Below, in pieces: positions 10,783 to 20,722 of a DNA stretch of 64,000 bases. Position 1 is the first letter of the stretch, and every line of letters starts with the position of its first letter. The translations under genes and the position numbers were made by a program. The notes under the pieces were generated by a model. It had not been told where the DNA came from, made no database searches, and was given only the letters and a program-made list of their open reading frames with translations. Source of the DNA: Corynebacterium pygosceleis (GTDB lineage Bacteria > Actinomycetota > Actinomycetes > Mycobacteriales > Mycobacteriaceae); NCBI RefSeq assembly GCF_016595275.2, contig NZ_JAENIQ020000003.1, forward strand, positions 310,001 to 374,000. The letters run 5' to 3'.

Positions 10783-11109
10783 ATGATCGTCGCATTCTCA
10801 GTCGCCCCCACCGAGACCCCCGGTGCCAACGCCGAGATGGCCGACGCCGTCGCCGAGGCCGTCCGCGTCGTCCGCGCCTCCGGCCTGCCCAACGAGACCA
10901 ACGCCATGTTCACCCTCATCGAGGGTGAGTGGGACGAAGTCATGGACGTGGTCAAGCGCGCCACCGAGGCCGTCGTCGCCGTCTCTCCGCGGGTCGGGCT
11001 GGTTCTCAAGGCCGACATCCGGCCCGGCTACACTGGGCAGCTGACCGCCAAGGTCGACGCCGTCAACCGGCGCCTGGCCGCAGCCGAGGAAAAGGAGAAC
11101 GGACTATGA
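10783..11109 (+). CDS. UPF0045 / thiamine-binding-like protein (MTH1187 family)
   Basis: A 108-residue protein starting MIVAFSVAPTETPGA, with the ferredoxin-like fold pattern of the UPF0045/DUF77 family (beta strand, conserved AEAVRVVRASGLPNETNAMFT, acidic stretch, then SPRVGLVLKADIRPG). Structures of this family bind thiamine-like or other small molecules at the tetramer interface; the biological role is not settled. It ends in ATGA overlapping the start of the next gene, so the two form one translational unit. Start ATG 10783 has TAGTCT seven bases upstream and no ribosome-binding site. Confidence 0.8.
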   Translation: MIVAFSVAPTETPGANAEMADAVAEAVRVVRASGLPNETNAMFTLIEGEWDEVMDVVKRATEAVVAVSPRVGLVLKADIRPGYTGQLTAKVDAVNRRLAAAEEKENGL

Positions 11110-12032
11110 CCACTCCCGAACGTTTCACCGCCGGAGCCGTGGATCTGGGCGAGATCAAGGCCCGGGCGGAAGCCCGGGCGCAGGCGCAGTCCCGGGGAGG
11201 GAACGCCGGGGGAGGGGTACCCACCTCCTTCACCGTCACCCGGTCGAACATCGAGTCCGAGGTCATTGAACGGTCCATGCAGGTCCCGGTCGTCCTGCTC
11301 ATCGGCTCGGACGAGGTTGAGTCATCCCGTCAGCTCCGAAGCGATCTGACGGACCTCGCGGCCGCCGCCGGCCACGACTGGTTGTTCGGGTACGTCGACG
11401 CACAGTCAGCCCCCGAACTGGCGCAGATCTTCGGTGTGACGGCGCTGCCGACCGTGGTCGCTCTCGCCGGTGGACGACCACTCGCGGACTTCCAGGGCGG
11501 GCAGCCACAGTCCGCTTTGCAGGAGTGGACCGCGGCCGTGGTGGGGGCCTGCGCGGGGAAGCTCCAGGGACTGCCGCAGCAGGCCGATTCCGGGGAACCC
11601 GGGGATGAGGTTCCCGGGGATCCCCGCTTCGCCCCCGCCGAGGATGCCATGGCGGAGGGTGACTTCGATGCGGCCATCGCCGTCTACGACGGCATCCTCG
11701 CGAGGGAACCCGCCAACACCGACGCGAAGCTCGCCCGCGACAACGCCCGCCTCCTCAAGCGGCTGTCGGAGGCGGATCCCGCAGTGGACGCGGTCGCCGA
11801 GGCCGACGCAGATCCCACGGACGTCGACAAGGCTTTCGCCGCTGCGGACGCGGCGGTTGCGGCAGGGGACCCGGAGCCGGCCTTCAACCGGCTCATCACA
11901 CTGCTCGCGTCGAGCCAGGGCGACCGGAGGGCCGCGGTGAAGGAGAGACTGCTGGAGCTCTTCGCCCTGTTCGCCACCGACGATCCCCGGGTGATCGCCG
12001 CGCGGGGCCGAATGGCCAGCGCCCTGTTCTGA
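11106..12032 (+). CDS. Thioredoxin-fold/TPR co-chaperone (CnoX/YbbN-like)
   Basis: A 308-residue protein. Residues about 45-150 have a thioredoxin fold (VPVVLLIGSDEVESSRQL, then VDAQSAPELAQIFGVTALPTVVALAGGRPL with the cis-Pro motif). The active site lacks CxxC (SDEVES instead), so it should not act as a classical disulfide oxidoreductase. Residues about 175-300 are TPR-like helices (FAPAEDAMAEGDFDAAIAVYDGILAREPANTDAKL). This is the architecture of YbbN/CnoX, which protects substrates and hands them to chaperones; mycobacterial Rv1324 is similar. AAGGAGAAC at 11092-11100 serves ATG 11106. Confidence 0.85.
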   Translation: MTTPERFTAGAVDLGEIKARAEARAQAQSRGGNAGGGVPTSFTVTRSNIESEVIERSMQVPVVLLIGSDEVESSRQLRSDLTDLAAAAGHDWLFGYVDAQSAPELAQIFGVTALPTVVALAGGRPLADFQGGQPQSALQEWTAAVVGACAGKLQGLPQQADSGEPGDEVPGDPRFAPAEDAMAEGDFDAAIAVYDGILAREPANTDAKLARDNARLLKRLSEADPAVDAVAEADADPTDVDKAFAAADAAVAAGDPEPAFNRLITLLASSQGDRRAAVKERLLELFALFATDDPRVIAARGRMASALF

Positions 12033-12049
12033 CCGGCCGGTCAACGAAA

Positions 12050-12096
12050 CGGTGCCCCGTGCGACCCCTGTCATCAGGGGACCGCACGGGGCACCG
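12050..12096. terminator. Bidirectional terminator between the co-chaperone gene and glgB
   Basis: Outer stem 12050-12063 with 12083-12096 and inner stem CCCCTG/CAGGGG at 12065-12080. It sits between two convergent genes and can serve both. Confidence 0.8.
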
Positions 12097-12119
12097 CGTC
12101 ATGTGGTGGAGCCGGTTGA

Positions 12120-14321
12120 TCAGTCGCGGTGGCGGTACCACTGGGTCGACATCGCCGGGACGTGCAGGCGTACGGAGTGCGGCTGACCGTCCCACCCGTA
12201 GTCGTCGGCGTGCACGACACGCTGAAGATCATTGCCGGCACCGGCGTAGTCACCGGAATCGGTGTTGAGGACGAGTTCCCAGGCACCGCCGAGGGGCAGA
12301 CCGAAGGTGTAGGACGGCTGACTGCCGCCCCCGAGATTGCTGACGCAGAGCAGTTTCTCCCCGCCCGCACCGTGACGGAGGAACGCGAGAATGTTGTTCT
12401 CCGCGTCGTCGGCCTTGACCCAGTCGAACCCGTCGCCGGTGAAGTCCCGGGTGTAGAGGGCCGGCTCGTCGACGTAGCGGTGATTCATGTCCCGCACGAG
12501 GTCACGGACACCGGTGTGGTACTCGCCCTCCCACCCGAAGAGATCGCCCCAGTCGAGGGAGCGGCTCTCGGACCACTCGGAGGTCTGTGCCCATTCGAGT
12601 CCCTGGAACAGCAGCTGCTTACCCGGGTGCGCCCACATGTAGGCGAGCAGCGTCCGGGCGCCGGCGGCCTTGTTCCAGGAATCACCGGGCATCCGCTCCC
12701 ACAGGGAGCCCTTGCCGTGGACGACCTCGTCGTGGCTGATCGGCAGGATGAACTTCTCGGAGAAGGCGTACACCAGGGAGAACGTGATCTCGTTGTGGTG
12801 CCAGCTGCGGTTGATCGGGTCCTCCCCGAAGTAGCGCAGGGTGTCGTTCATCCAGCCCATGTTCCATTTCATGGAGAACCCGAGCCCGCCCTCGGTGGTG
12901 GGGGCGGTCACCCCCGGCCAGGAGGTCGACTCCTCGGCGATGGTCAGTGCACCCGGGTGGTGGCGGTGCACCGTCGCGTTCATCTCCTGGAGGAACTGCA
13001 CGGCCTCGAGGTGTTCGCGTCCGCCGTGGACGTTCGGCAGCCACTCGCCCTCCTTACGGGAGTAGTCGAGGTAGAGCATCGAGGCGACGGCGTCGACCCG
13101 CAGGCCGTCGATGTGGAATTCCTCGAGCCAGTAGAGGGCGTTGGCCACCAGGAAGTTGCGGACCTCGGGGCGGCCGAAGTCGAAGACACAGGTGCCCCAG
13201 TCGAGTTGTTCACCGCGACGCCAGTCGGGGTGTTCGTAGAGCGGCTGGCCGTCGAATCGGGCGAGGGCCCATTCGTCCTTGGGGAAGTGGGCGGGGACCC
13301 AGTCGACGAGGACCCCGATGCCGCGGGCGTGGAAGGCGTCGACGAGTGCGCGGAACTCGTCCGCCGTACCCCAGCGTGAGGAGGGGGCGTAGTAGCCGGT
13401 GACCTGGTAGCCCCAGGAACCACCGAAGGGGTGCTCGGCGACGGGCATGAACTCGACGTGGGTGTAGCCCATGTCGGCGACGTAGTCGACGAGCTCATCG
13501 GCGAGTTCGGCGTAGGTCAGTCCGTACTTCCAGGACCCCAGATGAACCTCGTAGATGCTCATCGGGGAGGCGTTCCAGTCGGTGCGGTCACGGTGGGCCA
13601 GCCAGTCGGTGTCCCGCCACCGGTAGTCGGATTCGGCGACGATGGAACCGGTGGCGGGTGGCGCCTCGGTGAGGCGTGCCATCGGGTCGGCCTTGTCGAG
13701 GCGCGTGCCGTCGTGGGTGTGGATCGCGAACTTGTACACTTCGCCGGCGCACACCCCCGGGACGAAGACCTCCCACACCCCGGAGGACCCGAGGGCGCGC
13801 ATCGGGGTCTGGGAGGGATTCCAGCCGTTGAAGTCGCCGATGACGGCGACGCCGGCCGCGTTCGGGGCCCACACCGCGAAGGACGTGCCGGTGACGGTGC
13901 CGAGGACGGTGTCGTAGCGGCGGACCCGCGCACCGAGGACCTCCCAGAGGCGTTCGTGGCGCCCTTCGTTGATCAGGTGTATGTCGGTCTCGCCGAGGGT
14001 GGGGAGGAAGCAGTAGCCGTCGGCCCTGGTCACCGTGGTTCCCCCGGGCCAGGTGATGATCAGTTCGTAGGCGACGGAGCTGGTGTCGGGGAGTGCGGCC
14101 ACGTAGACGTCGTCGCCGACGGGTTGCATGTCGACGGGCTGGCGTCCCTCCACGTGCAGCTGGACCCGGTCGGCACCGATCTGGCGGGTCCGGACCACCG
14201 ACCCCGACTCGGTGTGGTGCCAGCCGTAGATCCCGTGCGGGTCGTGGTGGCGGCAGGCGGCGAGGAGCCGCCAGTCGCCGTCGGCGATGAGGAGTCGTTC
14301 GGGGACGTTCGGGGAGTTCAT
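12120..14321 (-). CDS. glgB: 1,4-alpha-glucan branching enzyme
   Basis: Introduces alpha-1,6 branches into glycogen or the linear glucan made by GlgE. With the start at 14321 it has 733 residues, the usual actinobacterial length. AAGGA lies eight bases before this ATG; an in-frame start at 14381 lacks one. Order: an N1 domain (about 1-120), a CBM48 domain (about 130-225, with GDFNGWNPS), then the GH13 barrel with nucleophile Asp410 ([10 protein letters not shown]), acid/base Glu463 (IAEEST) and Asp531 ([12 protein letters not shown]). The spacing of these three matches E. coli GlgB. It is downstream of glgE in the same operon, 105 bases away. Confidence 0.95.
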   Translation of the reverse strand: MNSPNVPERLLIADGDWRLLAACRHHDPHGIYGWHHTESGSVVRTRQIGADRVQLHVEGRQPVDMQPVGDDVYVAALPDTSSVAYELIITWPGGTTVTRADGYCFLPTLGETDIHLINEGRHERLWEVLGARVRRYDTVLGTVTGTSFAVWAPNAAGVAVIGDFNGWNPSQTPMRALGSSGVWEVFVPGVCAGEVYKFAIHTHDGTRLDKADPMARLTEAPPATGSIVAESDYRWRDTDWLAHRDRTDWNASPMSIYEVHLGSWKYGLTYAELADELVDYVADMGYTHVEFMPVAEHPFGGSWGYQVTGYYAPSSRWGTADEFRALVDAFHARGIGVLVDWVPAHFPKDEWALARFDGQPLYEHPDWRRGEQLDWGTCVFDFGRPEVRNFLVANALYWLEEFHIDGLRVDAVASMLYLDYSRKEGEWLPNVHGGREHLEAVQFLQEMNATVHRHHPGALTIAEESTSWPGVTAPTTEGGLGFSMKWNMGWMNDTLRYFGEDPINRSWHHNEITFSLVYAFSEKFILPISHDEVVHGKGSLWERMPGDSWNKAAGARTLLAYMWAHPGKQLLFQGLEWAQTSEWSESRSLDWGDLFGWEGEYHTGVRDLVRDMNHRYVDEPALYTRDFTGDGFDWVKADDAENNILAFLRHGAGGEKLLCVSNLGGGSQPSYTFGLPLGGAWELVLNTDSGDYAGAGNDLQRVVHADDYGWDGQPHSVRLHVPAMSTQWYRHRD

Positions 14322-14426
14322 GGTGGTGTCCTTCGTGGGGTTGACTGTGGCGCGGGTCTGCGTGTCGTCGCCCCGGGGCACGGCCGCCGTCGTCGTCGGT
14401 GCGGGGCGCGTGTCCCGGGGTTGGGG

Positions 14427-16460
14427 TTAAGCCCGGTAGCGGTCGATCCGGCGCCAGGCGAGTTGTTCCCGGCGCCCGGGGGTCACCGTCGGCAGGATGA
14501 GGATGTGCGCGACGTTGTTCCACGGTTCGAGACGGACGTAGTTGTGTTCGCCCCAGAGGTAGTCGGCGCCGCTGATCTCGTCGTGGACGTCGAACATCGC
14601 GCCCGGGTCCATGCCGAGCCGTTCGAGGTCCAGGTGGACCGTCGTCTCGACGGCGTTGTACGGGTCGAGGTTGACGACGACCAGCACCGTGTCACCGGTC
14701 GTCGGGTCCACCTTGGAGTAGGCGATCACCTGGTCCGAGTCGGTGGTGTGGAAATCGAGGACCCGCAGCTGCTGCAGGGCCGGGTGTTCGCGGCGGACCC
14801 GGTTGAGGGTCCCGAGGAACACGGAGAGGGAGTCGCCGCTGGCGTCGGCCGCGGCGTAGTCCCGGGGACGGAGCTCGAACTTCTCGCTGTCGAGGTACTC
14901 CTCGCTGCCGGGCTTGAGCGCCCGGTGCTCGTAGAGTTCGTATCCCGAGTACACGCCCCACAGCGGGGACATGGTCGATGCGAGTACGGCGCGCAGCGCG
15001 AACATTCCGCGTCCGCCGTACTGCAGGGACGCGTGCAGGATGTCCGGCGTGTTGACGAAGAGATTGGGGCGGCAGACGTCCGCCATCCGGGAGATTTCCC
15101 GACCGAACTCGGTGAGCTCGTGTTTGGTGGTCTGCCAGGTGAAGTAGGTGTACGACTGGCTGAATCCGGCTTTGGCGAGACCGTACAGGCGGGGGCGACG
15201 GGTGAAGGCCTCCGCGAGGAAGATGACGTCCGGGTGTTTCTCGTGGACGGTGCCGATGAGCCACTCCCAGAAGTTCGCGGGCTTGGTGTGCGGGTTGTCC
15301 ACACGGAACGTGGTGATGCCGTGGTCCACCCAGAACAACACGACACGGAGAATCTCGTTGTAGAGTCCCTCGGGGTCATTGTCGAAGTTGAGGGGGTAGA
15401 TGTCCTGGTACTTCTTCGGCGGGTTCTCGGCGTAGGCGATCGTGCCGTCGGGCAGCACGGTGAACCACTCGGGGTGTTCGGCGGCCCAGGGGTGGTCGGG
15501 TGCGCACTGGAGGGCGAGATCGAGTGCGATCTCGAGCCCGAGTTCACCCGCGCGGGACACGAGCGCGTCGAAGTCATCGATGGTTCCCAGTGCGGGGTGC
15601 ACCGCGTCGTGGCCTCCGGCGGTGGACCCGATCGCCCACGGTGAACCGACGTCCTCCGGCCCGGGGGTCAGGGTGTTGTTGCGTCCCTTGCGGTTGATCT
15701 CACCGATCGGATGGATGGGCGGGAAATAGACGGTGTCGAAGCCCATGGCGGCGACGCGGTCCAGTTCGGCGGTCGCGGTGGCGAAGGTGCCGTGCACCGG
15801 GCGGCCGTCCGTGTCGACGCCACCGGTCGAACGGGGGAAGAACTCGTACCAGGAACTGAACAGCGCTCTGGGCCGCTCCACCCTGATCTTGCGGGGAATG
15901 CCCCGGGTGAGCAGTTCCCGTACCGGGTGCTCGTCGAGCAGTGCGACGATGTCGGCGGTGAACGCCGGGGCGACCGCCTCCGCGGGGCCGAGATCCTCCC
16001 GGCGGAGACTCTCCGCCACGGACGCCACCTCGGGGCGGTGTTTCTTCGGCACCCCCTCGGCCGCACGCAGGAAGAGCCGGGCACCGGTCTCGAGATCGTT
16101 GGCGAGTTCCGCCCGGGTCTGCCCGGCGTCGATCTTGGAGGTCACGGCATGACGCCACGTGGCGACCGGGTCCGACCAGACATCGATGCGGAACGTCCAC
16201 AGGCCCGGGGCATCCGGGATGACGACCCCGTTGACCTGGTCCTCGTCATGCGGGCTGCGGCGCATGGGAATCTTGACGGTGCGCCGGAACGCGGGGGAGT
16301 CCTCCGGCCCACGGACATTGAGGGTGGCGGAGAGTGCGTCGTGTCCCTCGCGCCACGCCAGGCCCGAGATCGGCACCACCTCACCCACCACAGCCTTCGT
16401 GGGGTGGCGTCCCCCGGAGATCACGGGGCGGACATCATCTAGGCCAAGGCGATTCGTCAC
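14427..16460 (-). CDS. glgE: Alpha-1,4-glucan:maltose-1-phosphate maltosyltransferase GlgE
   Basis: Transfers maltose from maltose-1-phosphate to an alpha-glucan chain. The 677-residue protein has an N-terminal beta domain, a helical insert (about 105-190) and a GH13 barrel. Catalytic residues are the nucleophile Asp388 in [10 protein letters not shown] and acid Glu417 in FLAEAFTR, with the same 29-residue spacing as the Streptomyces enzyme. The start is GTG at 16460 with GAGGAAA just upstream. It forms a two-gene operon with glgB, the classic GlgE pathway pair. treS/pep2 are not in this window. Confidence 0.95.
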   Translation of the reverse strand: MTNRLGLDDVRPVISGGRHPTKAVVGEVVPISGLAWREGHDALSATLNVRGPEDSPAFRRTVKIPMRRSPHDEDQVNGVVIPDAPGLWTFRIDVWSDPVATWRHAVTSKIDAGQTRAELANDLETGARLFLRAAEGVPKKHRPEVASVAESLRREDLGPAEAVAPAFTADIVALLDEHPVRELLTRGIPRKIRVERPRALFSSWYEFFPRSTGGVDTDGRPVHGTFATATAELDRVAAMGFDTVYFPPIHPIGEINRKGRNNTLTPGPEDVGSPWAIGSTAGGHDAVHPALGTIDDFDALVSRAGELGLEIALDLALQCAPDHPWAAEHPEWFTVLPDGTIAYAENPPKKYQDIYPLNFDNDPEGLYNEILRVVLFWVDHGITTFRVDNPHTKPANFWEWLIGTVHEKHPDVIFLAEAFTRRPRLYGLAKAGFSQSYTYFTWQTTKHELTEFGREISRMADVCRPNLFVNTPDILHASLQYGGRGMFALRAVLASTMSPLWGVYSGYELYEHRALKPGSEEYLDSEKFELRPRDYAAADASGDSLSVFLGTLNRVRREHPALQQLRVLDFHTTDSDQVIAYSKVDPTTGDTVLVVVNLDPYNAVETTVHLDLERLGMDPGAMFDVHDEISGADYLWGEHNYVRLEPWNNVAHILILPTVTPGRREQLAWRRIDRYRA

Positions 16461-16721
16461 TGTTTCCTCATTCGTGTTTCCGGTCGGTCCTGTCCGGTGC
16501 TGGACGGTGGCGTCCCCTGATCCGGGAACGGCACCCGTACAGCCCCCACTCTAACGGAGGAAACCCCGGCACACCGGGCTCCCGGCCACCGAATCCCGGT
16601 CGTTCACCGGGAAAGGGGGCCACGGTCGCCCCGACACCGGGAAGGGCACGGGGCGGATCGGCCGCCACCGCCGTGGCAGTCACCACCGCGGCGGTCGATG
16701 GGTCATGATGGAGGGGTGACT
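16461..16721. promoter_or_regulatory. Divergent intergenic region between glgE and the ABC ATPase gene
   Basis: About 260 bases without a gene. It must hold the glgE promoter (minus) and that of the ABC gene (plus). I see no strong -35/-10 pair. GGAGGGG at 16710-16716 is the ribosome-binding site used to place the plus-strand start at 16722. Confidence 0.4.
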
Positions 16722-17555
16722 GTGAATGAGACCGAAACCGACCCGGACCTCCTCATCGACTTCCGCGACGTGTCCTTCGTCCGTGACGGGGCGACGCTCG
16801 TCGGCGGCGTCAACTGGCAGGTCGAACTGGATGAACGGTGGGTCATCATCGGCCCCAACGGCGCCGGTAAGACCACCCTCATCCGCATGGCCGCCGCAGA
16901 GGAGTACCCCTCCGGTGGTACGGCGTTCATCATGGGTGAACGGATCGGGCGCACCGACATGCGCGATCTGCGGGCCATGATCGGGGTGTCCTCCGCGGCT
17001 CTCGGCAGCCGTATCCCCGCGAACGAGGAGGTCGGGGACCTCGTGGTCTCCGCCGGCTACGCCATCCTCGGTCGGTGGCGGGAGGAATACGACGAAACCG
17101 ACCTCGATCAGGCGCGGGACATCCTCGAACAGGTCGGTGCCTACCACCTCCAGGGGCGGACCTGGGGAACCCTCTCCGAAGGGGAGCGCAAGCGTGTCCT
17201 CATCGCCCGCGCGCTCATGACGAACCCCGAACTCCTGCTCCTGGACGAGCCCGGGGCCGGGTTGGACCTCGGTGGTCGGGAGGATCTCGTCGGCCACCTG
17301 GGCCGGCTGGCCCTCGACCCCGACGCACCCGCCATCGTCATGATCACCCACCACGTCGAGGAGATCCCCGACGGCTTCACCCACGCCATGCTCCTCGACG
17401 AAGGGTCCGTCGTGGCCCAGGGCCTCATCGACGACGTGCTGACGAGCGAGAATCTCACCCGCGCCTTCCACCAGCCCATCCGGATCGACCGGATCGACGG
17501 CCGCTACTTCGCCCGGCGGGCACCCCGCGCCGGGCGGGGGAGCCACCGCAGGTAG
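16722..17555 (+). CDS. ABC transporter ATP-binding protein (stand-alone)
   Basis: A 277-residue ABC ATPase with Walker A GPNGAGKTT at 44-52, a signature motif altered to LSEGE (151-155) followed by RKRVLIARAL, and Walker B LLLLDEP at 171-177. The switch His is in ITHHVEEIP. No permease gene is adjacent, so it may pair with a distant permease or act in translation/DNA-related roles like other soluble ABC proteins. I chose GTG 16722, five bases after GGAGGGG. An ATG at 16698 is in frame but too far from that site. The gene ends where the methyltransferase gene begins, which suggests an operon. Confidence 0.88.
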   Translation: MNETETDPDLLIDFRDVSFVRDGATLVGGVNWQVELDERWVIIGPNGAGKTTLIRMAAAEEYPSGGTAFIMGERIGRTDMRDLRAMIGVSSAALGSRIPANEEVGDLVVSAGYAILGRWREEYDETDLDQARDILEQVGAYHLQGRTWGTLSEGERKRVLIARALMTNPELLLLDEPGAGLDLGGREDLVGHLGRLALDPDAPAIVMITHHVEEIPDGFTHAMLLDEGSVVAQGLIDDVLTSENLTRAFHQPIRIDRIDGRYFARRAPRAGRGSHRR

Positions 17556-18746
17556 ATGGCGTACACACGAGGGGAGGTCGATTTCCTCCGGGACCACCGC
17601 GCGGAGATCGCCGGGGCGACCGCGGGACTCGCACTGACCCGGACCAGTCTCATCGCCGACACACAGGCACTGCGGAAACAGTTCGGTGACCACGCACGGG
17701 CCGTCTCCGAACTCGCCGCCGCACGCCGGGCGAGCGTCGGCAAGCTCCCGTCGGACTGGCTCATGTGCGGGGATTCGGCACAACAGGCGACCGCACCCGC
17801 CGTCGCCGAGGTCCGTGCGCACCGCATCGCCTCACACCTCGGCACCGGCGCACACGTCCACGACGTGACCTGCTCCATCGGTACCGAACTCCCGGTACTC
17901 GCCGACGCCGGGCTCACCGTCACCGGCTCCGACCTCGACCCCGTCCGGGCGCGGATGGCGCGCATCAACACCGGAGCGGCGGTGGCGGTCGCCGACGCTC
18001 TCACGCCACCCCTGAGACCCGGCGCCGTCGATGTCGTCGTCGCGGATCCCGCGCGTCGTGCCGGAGGGCGCCGCATCACCCGTCCCGACCGGCTGCTCCC
18101 GCCGCTACCGGATCTCATCGGTGCGCACGAAGGTACGCCCGTCGCCGTGAAATGTGCTCCGGGCCTGGACTTCAGCGACTGGGAGGGGCCGGTCAGTCTC
18201 GTCAGCGTCGACGGCGGTGTCAAGGAGGCCTGTCTCTACTCGCCGGAACTCGGTGCCGGCGAACGACGAGAAGCGGTGATGATCTCCACCACCGGTCGCG
18301 GTGGCCCCCGGATCGACCGGATCACGGACCGGGACGGCGGCGGCGCGGGGGAGGAGAGCATCGCCGGGCCACCCGGCCGCTACATCATCGATCCCGACGG
18401 GGCCGTGGTCCGGGCGGGACTGGTCCGGCACTACGCGCTCCGCGAGGGGCTCTGGATGCTCGATGACCGGATCGCGCACCTCACCGGGGACCGTGTCCCG
18501 GTCGGGACAACAGGATTTCGATTCATCGAAAAGGTGCCGCTGAAGAAGCTGAAGGCAGCTCTCCGGAAACACGGGTGCGGGTCTCTGGAGATACTCGTAC
18601 GGGGTGTCGACATCGACCCGGACAGACTCCGCCGTGACCTCAAACAGGCCGGTGAACGGCCGATGACCGTGGTCGTCACCCGGATCGGTTCCGCCGGCGT
18701 CGCCCTGGTCTGCGGACCCCGCACCGATGGTGTTGACCGCAGCTGA
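17556..18746 (+). CDS. Class I SAM-dependent methyltransferase with THUMP-like C-terminal domain
   Basis: A 396-residue protein. A helical N-terminal part (1-100) precedes a Rossmann methyltransferase core: VHDVTCSIGTELPVLA (motif I, about 100-115), SDLDPVRARMAR (motif II) and VADPARRAGGRR (about 160-172, the catalytic-loop DPAR type). The last 75 residues (FRFIEKVPLKKLKAALRKHG and EILVRGVDIDP) match the THUMP-like domain often annotated in this actinobacterial family, suggesting an RNA substrate. The exact target is unknown. ATG 17556 follows the upstream stop immediately, so the two genes are coupled. Confidence 0.82.
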   Translation: MAYTRGEVDFLRDHRAEIAGATAGLALTRTSLIADTQALRKQFGDHARAVSELAAARRASVGKLPSDWLMCGDSAQQATAPAVAEVRAHRIASHLGTGAHVHDVTCSIGTELPVLADAGLTVTGSDLDPVRARMARINTGAAVAVADALTPPLRPGAVDVVVADPARRAGGRRITRPDRLLPPLPDLIGAHEGTPVAVKCAPGLDFSDWEGPVSLVSVDGGVKEACLYSPELGAGERREAVMISTTGRGGPRIDRITDRDGGGAGEESIAGPPGRYIIDPDGAVVRAGLVRHYALREGLWMLDDRIAHLTGDRVPVGTTGFRFIEKVPLKKLKAALRKHGCGSLEILVRGVDIDPDRLRRDLKQAGERPMTVVVTRIGSAGVALVCGPRTDGVDRS

Positions 18747-18786
18747 CACAGTGTTCGCCCGGTGGCGACGGAGGTGCCGCGGAAGG

Positions 18787-18792
18787 CTAGAC
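18787..18792 (+). promoter_or_regulatory. -10 element upstream of etfB
   Basis: TAGACT, about 104 bases before the etfB start. Unlike many genes here, etfB would have a leader of about 95 bases with a normal ribosome-binding site (AAGGAAGG at 18880-18887). Confidence 0.5.
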
Positions 18793-18896
18793 TGGCGGCC
18801 AGCCTGGAGTCCGTGATGCCCCCGCCACCACCGGAGGGGTGACCCACGGGCGACCATGAGTCCGTCACAGCCGCCAACAAGGAAGGCCCACACCGC

Positions 18897-19712
18897 ATGC
18901 CCACGATCGTGGTACTGGTCAAGCACGTCCCCGACACCTGGTCACAGAAGAAACTGTCCGGGGACTTCACCCTCGACCGCGACAACGTCGACGAGGTCAT
19001 CGACGAGATCAACGAGTACGCCGTCGAACAGGCCCTGAAGATCCGTGAAACCGACGCCGAGGCCGGCTGGCGGGTCGTCGCCCTCACCGCGGGTACCGGT
19101 CGGGCGGAGGAGGCGCTGCGCAAGGCTCTCGCCATGGGGGTGGATGACGCGGTGCTGCTGTCCGACGAGGGGATCGCGGGCTCGGACCTGCCCGGGACCG
19201 CCTGGTCGCTCACCTGCGGAATCGACGCCGCGATGTCCGCCCTCGGACTGGACGAACTCAAGCTGATCGTCACCGGCAACCGTTCCTCCGACGGACTGAT
19301 GGGGGGCATGGCGGGCATCCTCTCCGAGTACCGCACCATCCCGGCGCTCACCCACCTGCGCAGCGCCACGGTCAACGCCGCCGAGGGGACCGTCACCGGT
19401 GTCCGGGAGACCCCGAAGGGCGAGTTCGAGCTCGCCGCCGCGCTGCCGGCGGTCATCTCCGTCACCGATCAGGCGGACCGACCGAGGTTCCCCAACTTCA
19501 AGGGCATCATGGCCGCGAAGAAGGCTCAGATCACCCGCCTGTCCCTGGCGGACACCGCAGCCTCCCCGGAACAGGTGGGGGGCTCCCACGCGGCGACCGC
19601 CGTCACCGCCGCCACCGAACGTCCCGAGCGCGGGCAGGGCGAGATCATCCGCGACAACGGCCGGGCCGCCGTCGCCATCGCCGACTTCCTCGAGTCCCGC
19701 AACCTCATCTAG
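18897..19712 (+). CDS. etfB: Electron transfer flavoprotein beta subunit
   Basis: Small subunit of the ETF heterodimer, which passes electrons from acyl-CoA and related dehydrogenases to the quinone pool. The 271-residue protein begins TIVVLVKHVPDTW, has the AMP/ADP-binding ETF fold (VVALTAGTGRAEEALRKALAMGVDDAVLL and LIVTGNRSSDGLMGGMAG) and the family signature near FELAAALPAVISVTDQADRPRFPNFKGIMAAKK (about 180-212). The extended tail to residue 271 is usual for actinobacteria. etfA follows 47 bases later in the same operon. Confidence 0.95.
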   Translation: MPTIVVLVKHVPDTWSQKKLSGDFTLDRDNVDEVIDEINEYAVEQALKIRETDAEAGWRVVALTAGTGRAEEALRKALAMGVDDAVLLSDEGIAGSDLPGTAWSLTCGIDAAMSALGLDELKLIVTGNRSSDGLMGGMAGILSEYRTIPALTHLRSATVNAAEGTVTGVRETPKGEFELAAALPAVISVTDQADRPRFPNFKGIMAAKKAQITRLSLADTAASPEQVGGSHAATAVTAATERPERGQGEIIRDNGRAAVAIADFLESRNLI

Positions 19713-19759
19713 TCGCACGCCGCCACGCAGATCCACGCAACCCAGGAGTAGAACCCGCA

Positions 19760-20719
19760 ATGTCCCACGCATACGTACTGGTCGAGCACACCGACGGCGT
19801 GCTCGATGAAGTCACCGCAGAACTCATCACCGCAGCCCGGGCGTTCGGCGCCGTGAGTGCCGTCGTCGTCGGTGCCCCGGGAACCTCGGCGCCACTCGCC
19901 GAGGCGCTGGCCGCCGCCGGAGCCGATCAGATCGTCGCCGCCGAGGGGGCGGATGTCGGTGAGCGTCTCGTCCTGCCCGCGGTCGACGCTCTGTCCATCC
20001 TCGCCTCCTCGAACCCCGCCCCCGTCCTCGTCCCCTCGTCACCCGCCGGTGACGAGATCGCCGCCCGCCTCGCCGTACGCCTGGGTTCCGGGGTCCTGTG
20101 CGACGTCGTCGGGGTGAACGCCGACCGCACCGCACAGCAGTCCATCTTCGGTGACACGATCTCCGTCACCGCCGCAGTCGGCGGCGAATGCCCCGTCTAC
20201 GCCGTGCGTGCCGGAGCCGTCGACGCGGAACCGCGTCCCGGTGCTGGTGAACTCGTGAGCCTCGAACTCCCCGGGGCGGGGGAGAAGGACGTCCGTGTCA
20301 CCGGATTCACCCCCGCCGAACGTGGCGAGCGGCCCGCCCTCGCCCAGGCGAAGATCGTCGTCGCAGGTGGTCGTGGCGTCGGATCCGCCGAGGGCTTCAC
20401 CGACATCGTCGAACCCCTCGCCGACGCGTTCGGCGGAGCCGTCGGTGCCACGCGTGACGCCATCGACCACGACTGGTACGGCGGCCAGTACCAGATCGGC
20501 CAGACGGGTGTGTCCGTCTCCCCGGACCTCTACATCGGCCTCGGTATCTCCGGTGCGATCCAGCACAAGGCCGGCATGCAGACATCGAAGACCATCGTCG
20601 TCGTCAACAACGACGAGGACGCACCCCTGTTCGAGATCGCCGATCTCGGCGTCGTCGGCGACCTGTTCACGATCGCCCCGGCACTCACCGAGGAGATCGC
20701 GCGCCGCAGGAGGGGCTGA
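19760..20719 (+). CDS. etfA: Electron transfer flavoprotein alpha subunit
   Basis: FAD-binding large subunit of ETF, 319 residues. The N-terminal half is the ETF alpha/beta domain. The C-terminal half holds the FAD site: VVAGGRGVGSAEGF (about 196-209), YQIGQTGVSVSPDLYIGLGISGAIQHKAGM (about 240-272) and VVVNNDEDAPLFEIADLGVVGDLF (about 279-302). AGGAG lies upstream of ATG 19760. It is followed after three bases by a cysteine desulfurase gene. Confidence 0.96.
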   Translation: MSHAYVLVEHTDGVLDEVTAELITAARAFGAVSAVVVGAPGTSAPLAEALAAAGADQIVAAEGADVGERLVLPAVDALSILASSNPAPVLVPSSPAGDEIAARLAVRLGSGVLCDVVGVNADRTAQQSIFGDTISVTAAVGGECPVYAVRAGAVDAEPRPGAGELVSLELPGAGEKDVRVTGFTPAERGERPALAQAKIVVAGGRGVGSAEGFTDIVEPLADAFGGAVGATRDAIDHDWYGGQYQIGQTGVSVSPDLYIGLGISGAIQHKAGMQTSKTIVVVNNDEDAPLFEIADLGVVGDLFTIAPALTEEIARRRRG

Positions 20720-20722
20720 TCC

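Noticed and set aside
13431-15644. A 737-codon plus-strand open frame over glgB and glgE.
   Set aside because: It runs opposite to two well-supported enzymes and its composition (Val, Asp, Gly, Arg) is that of a shadow frame.
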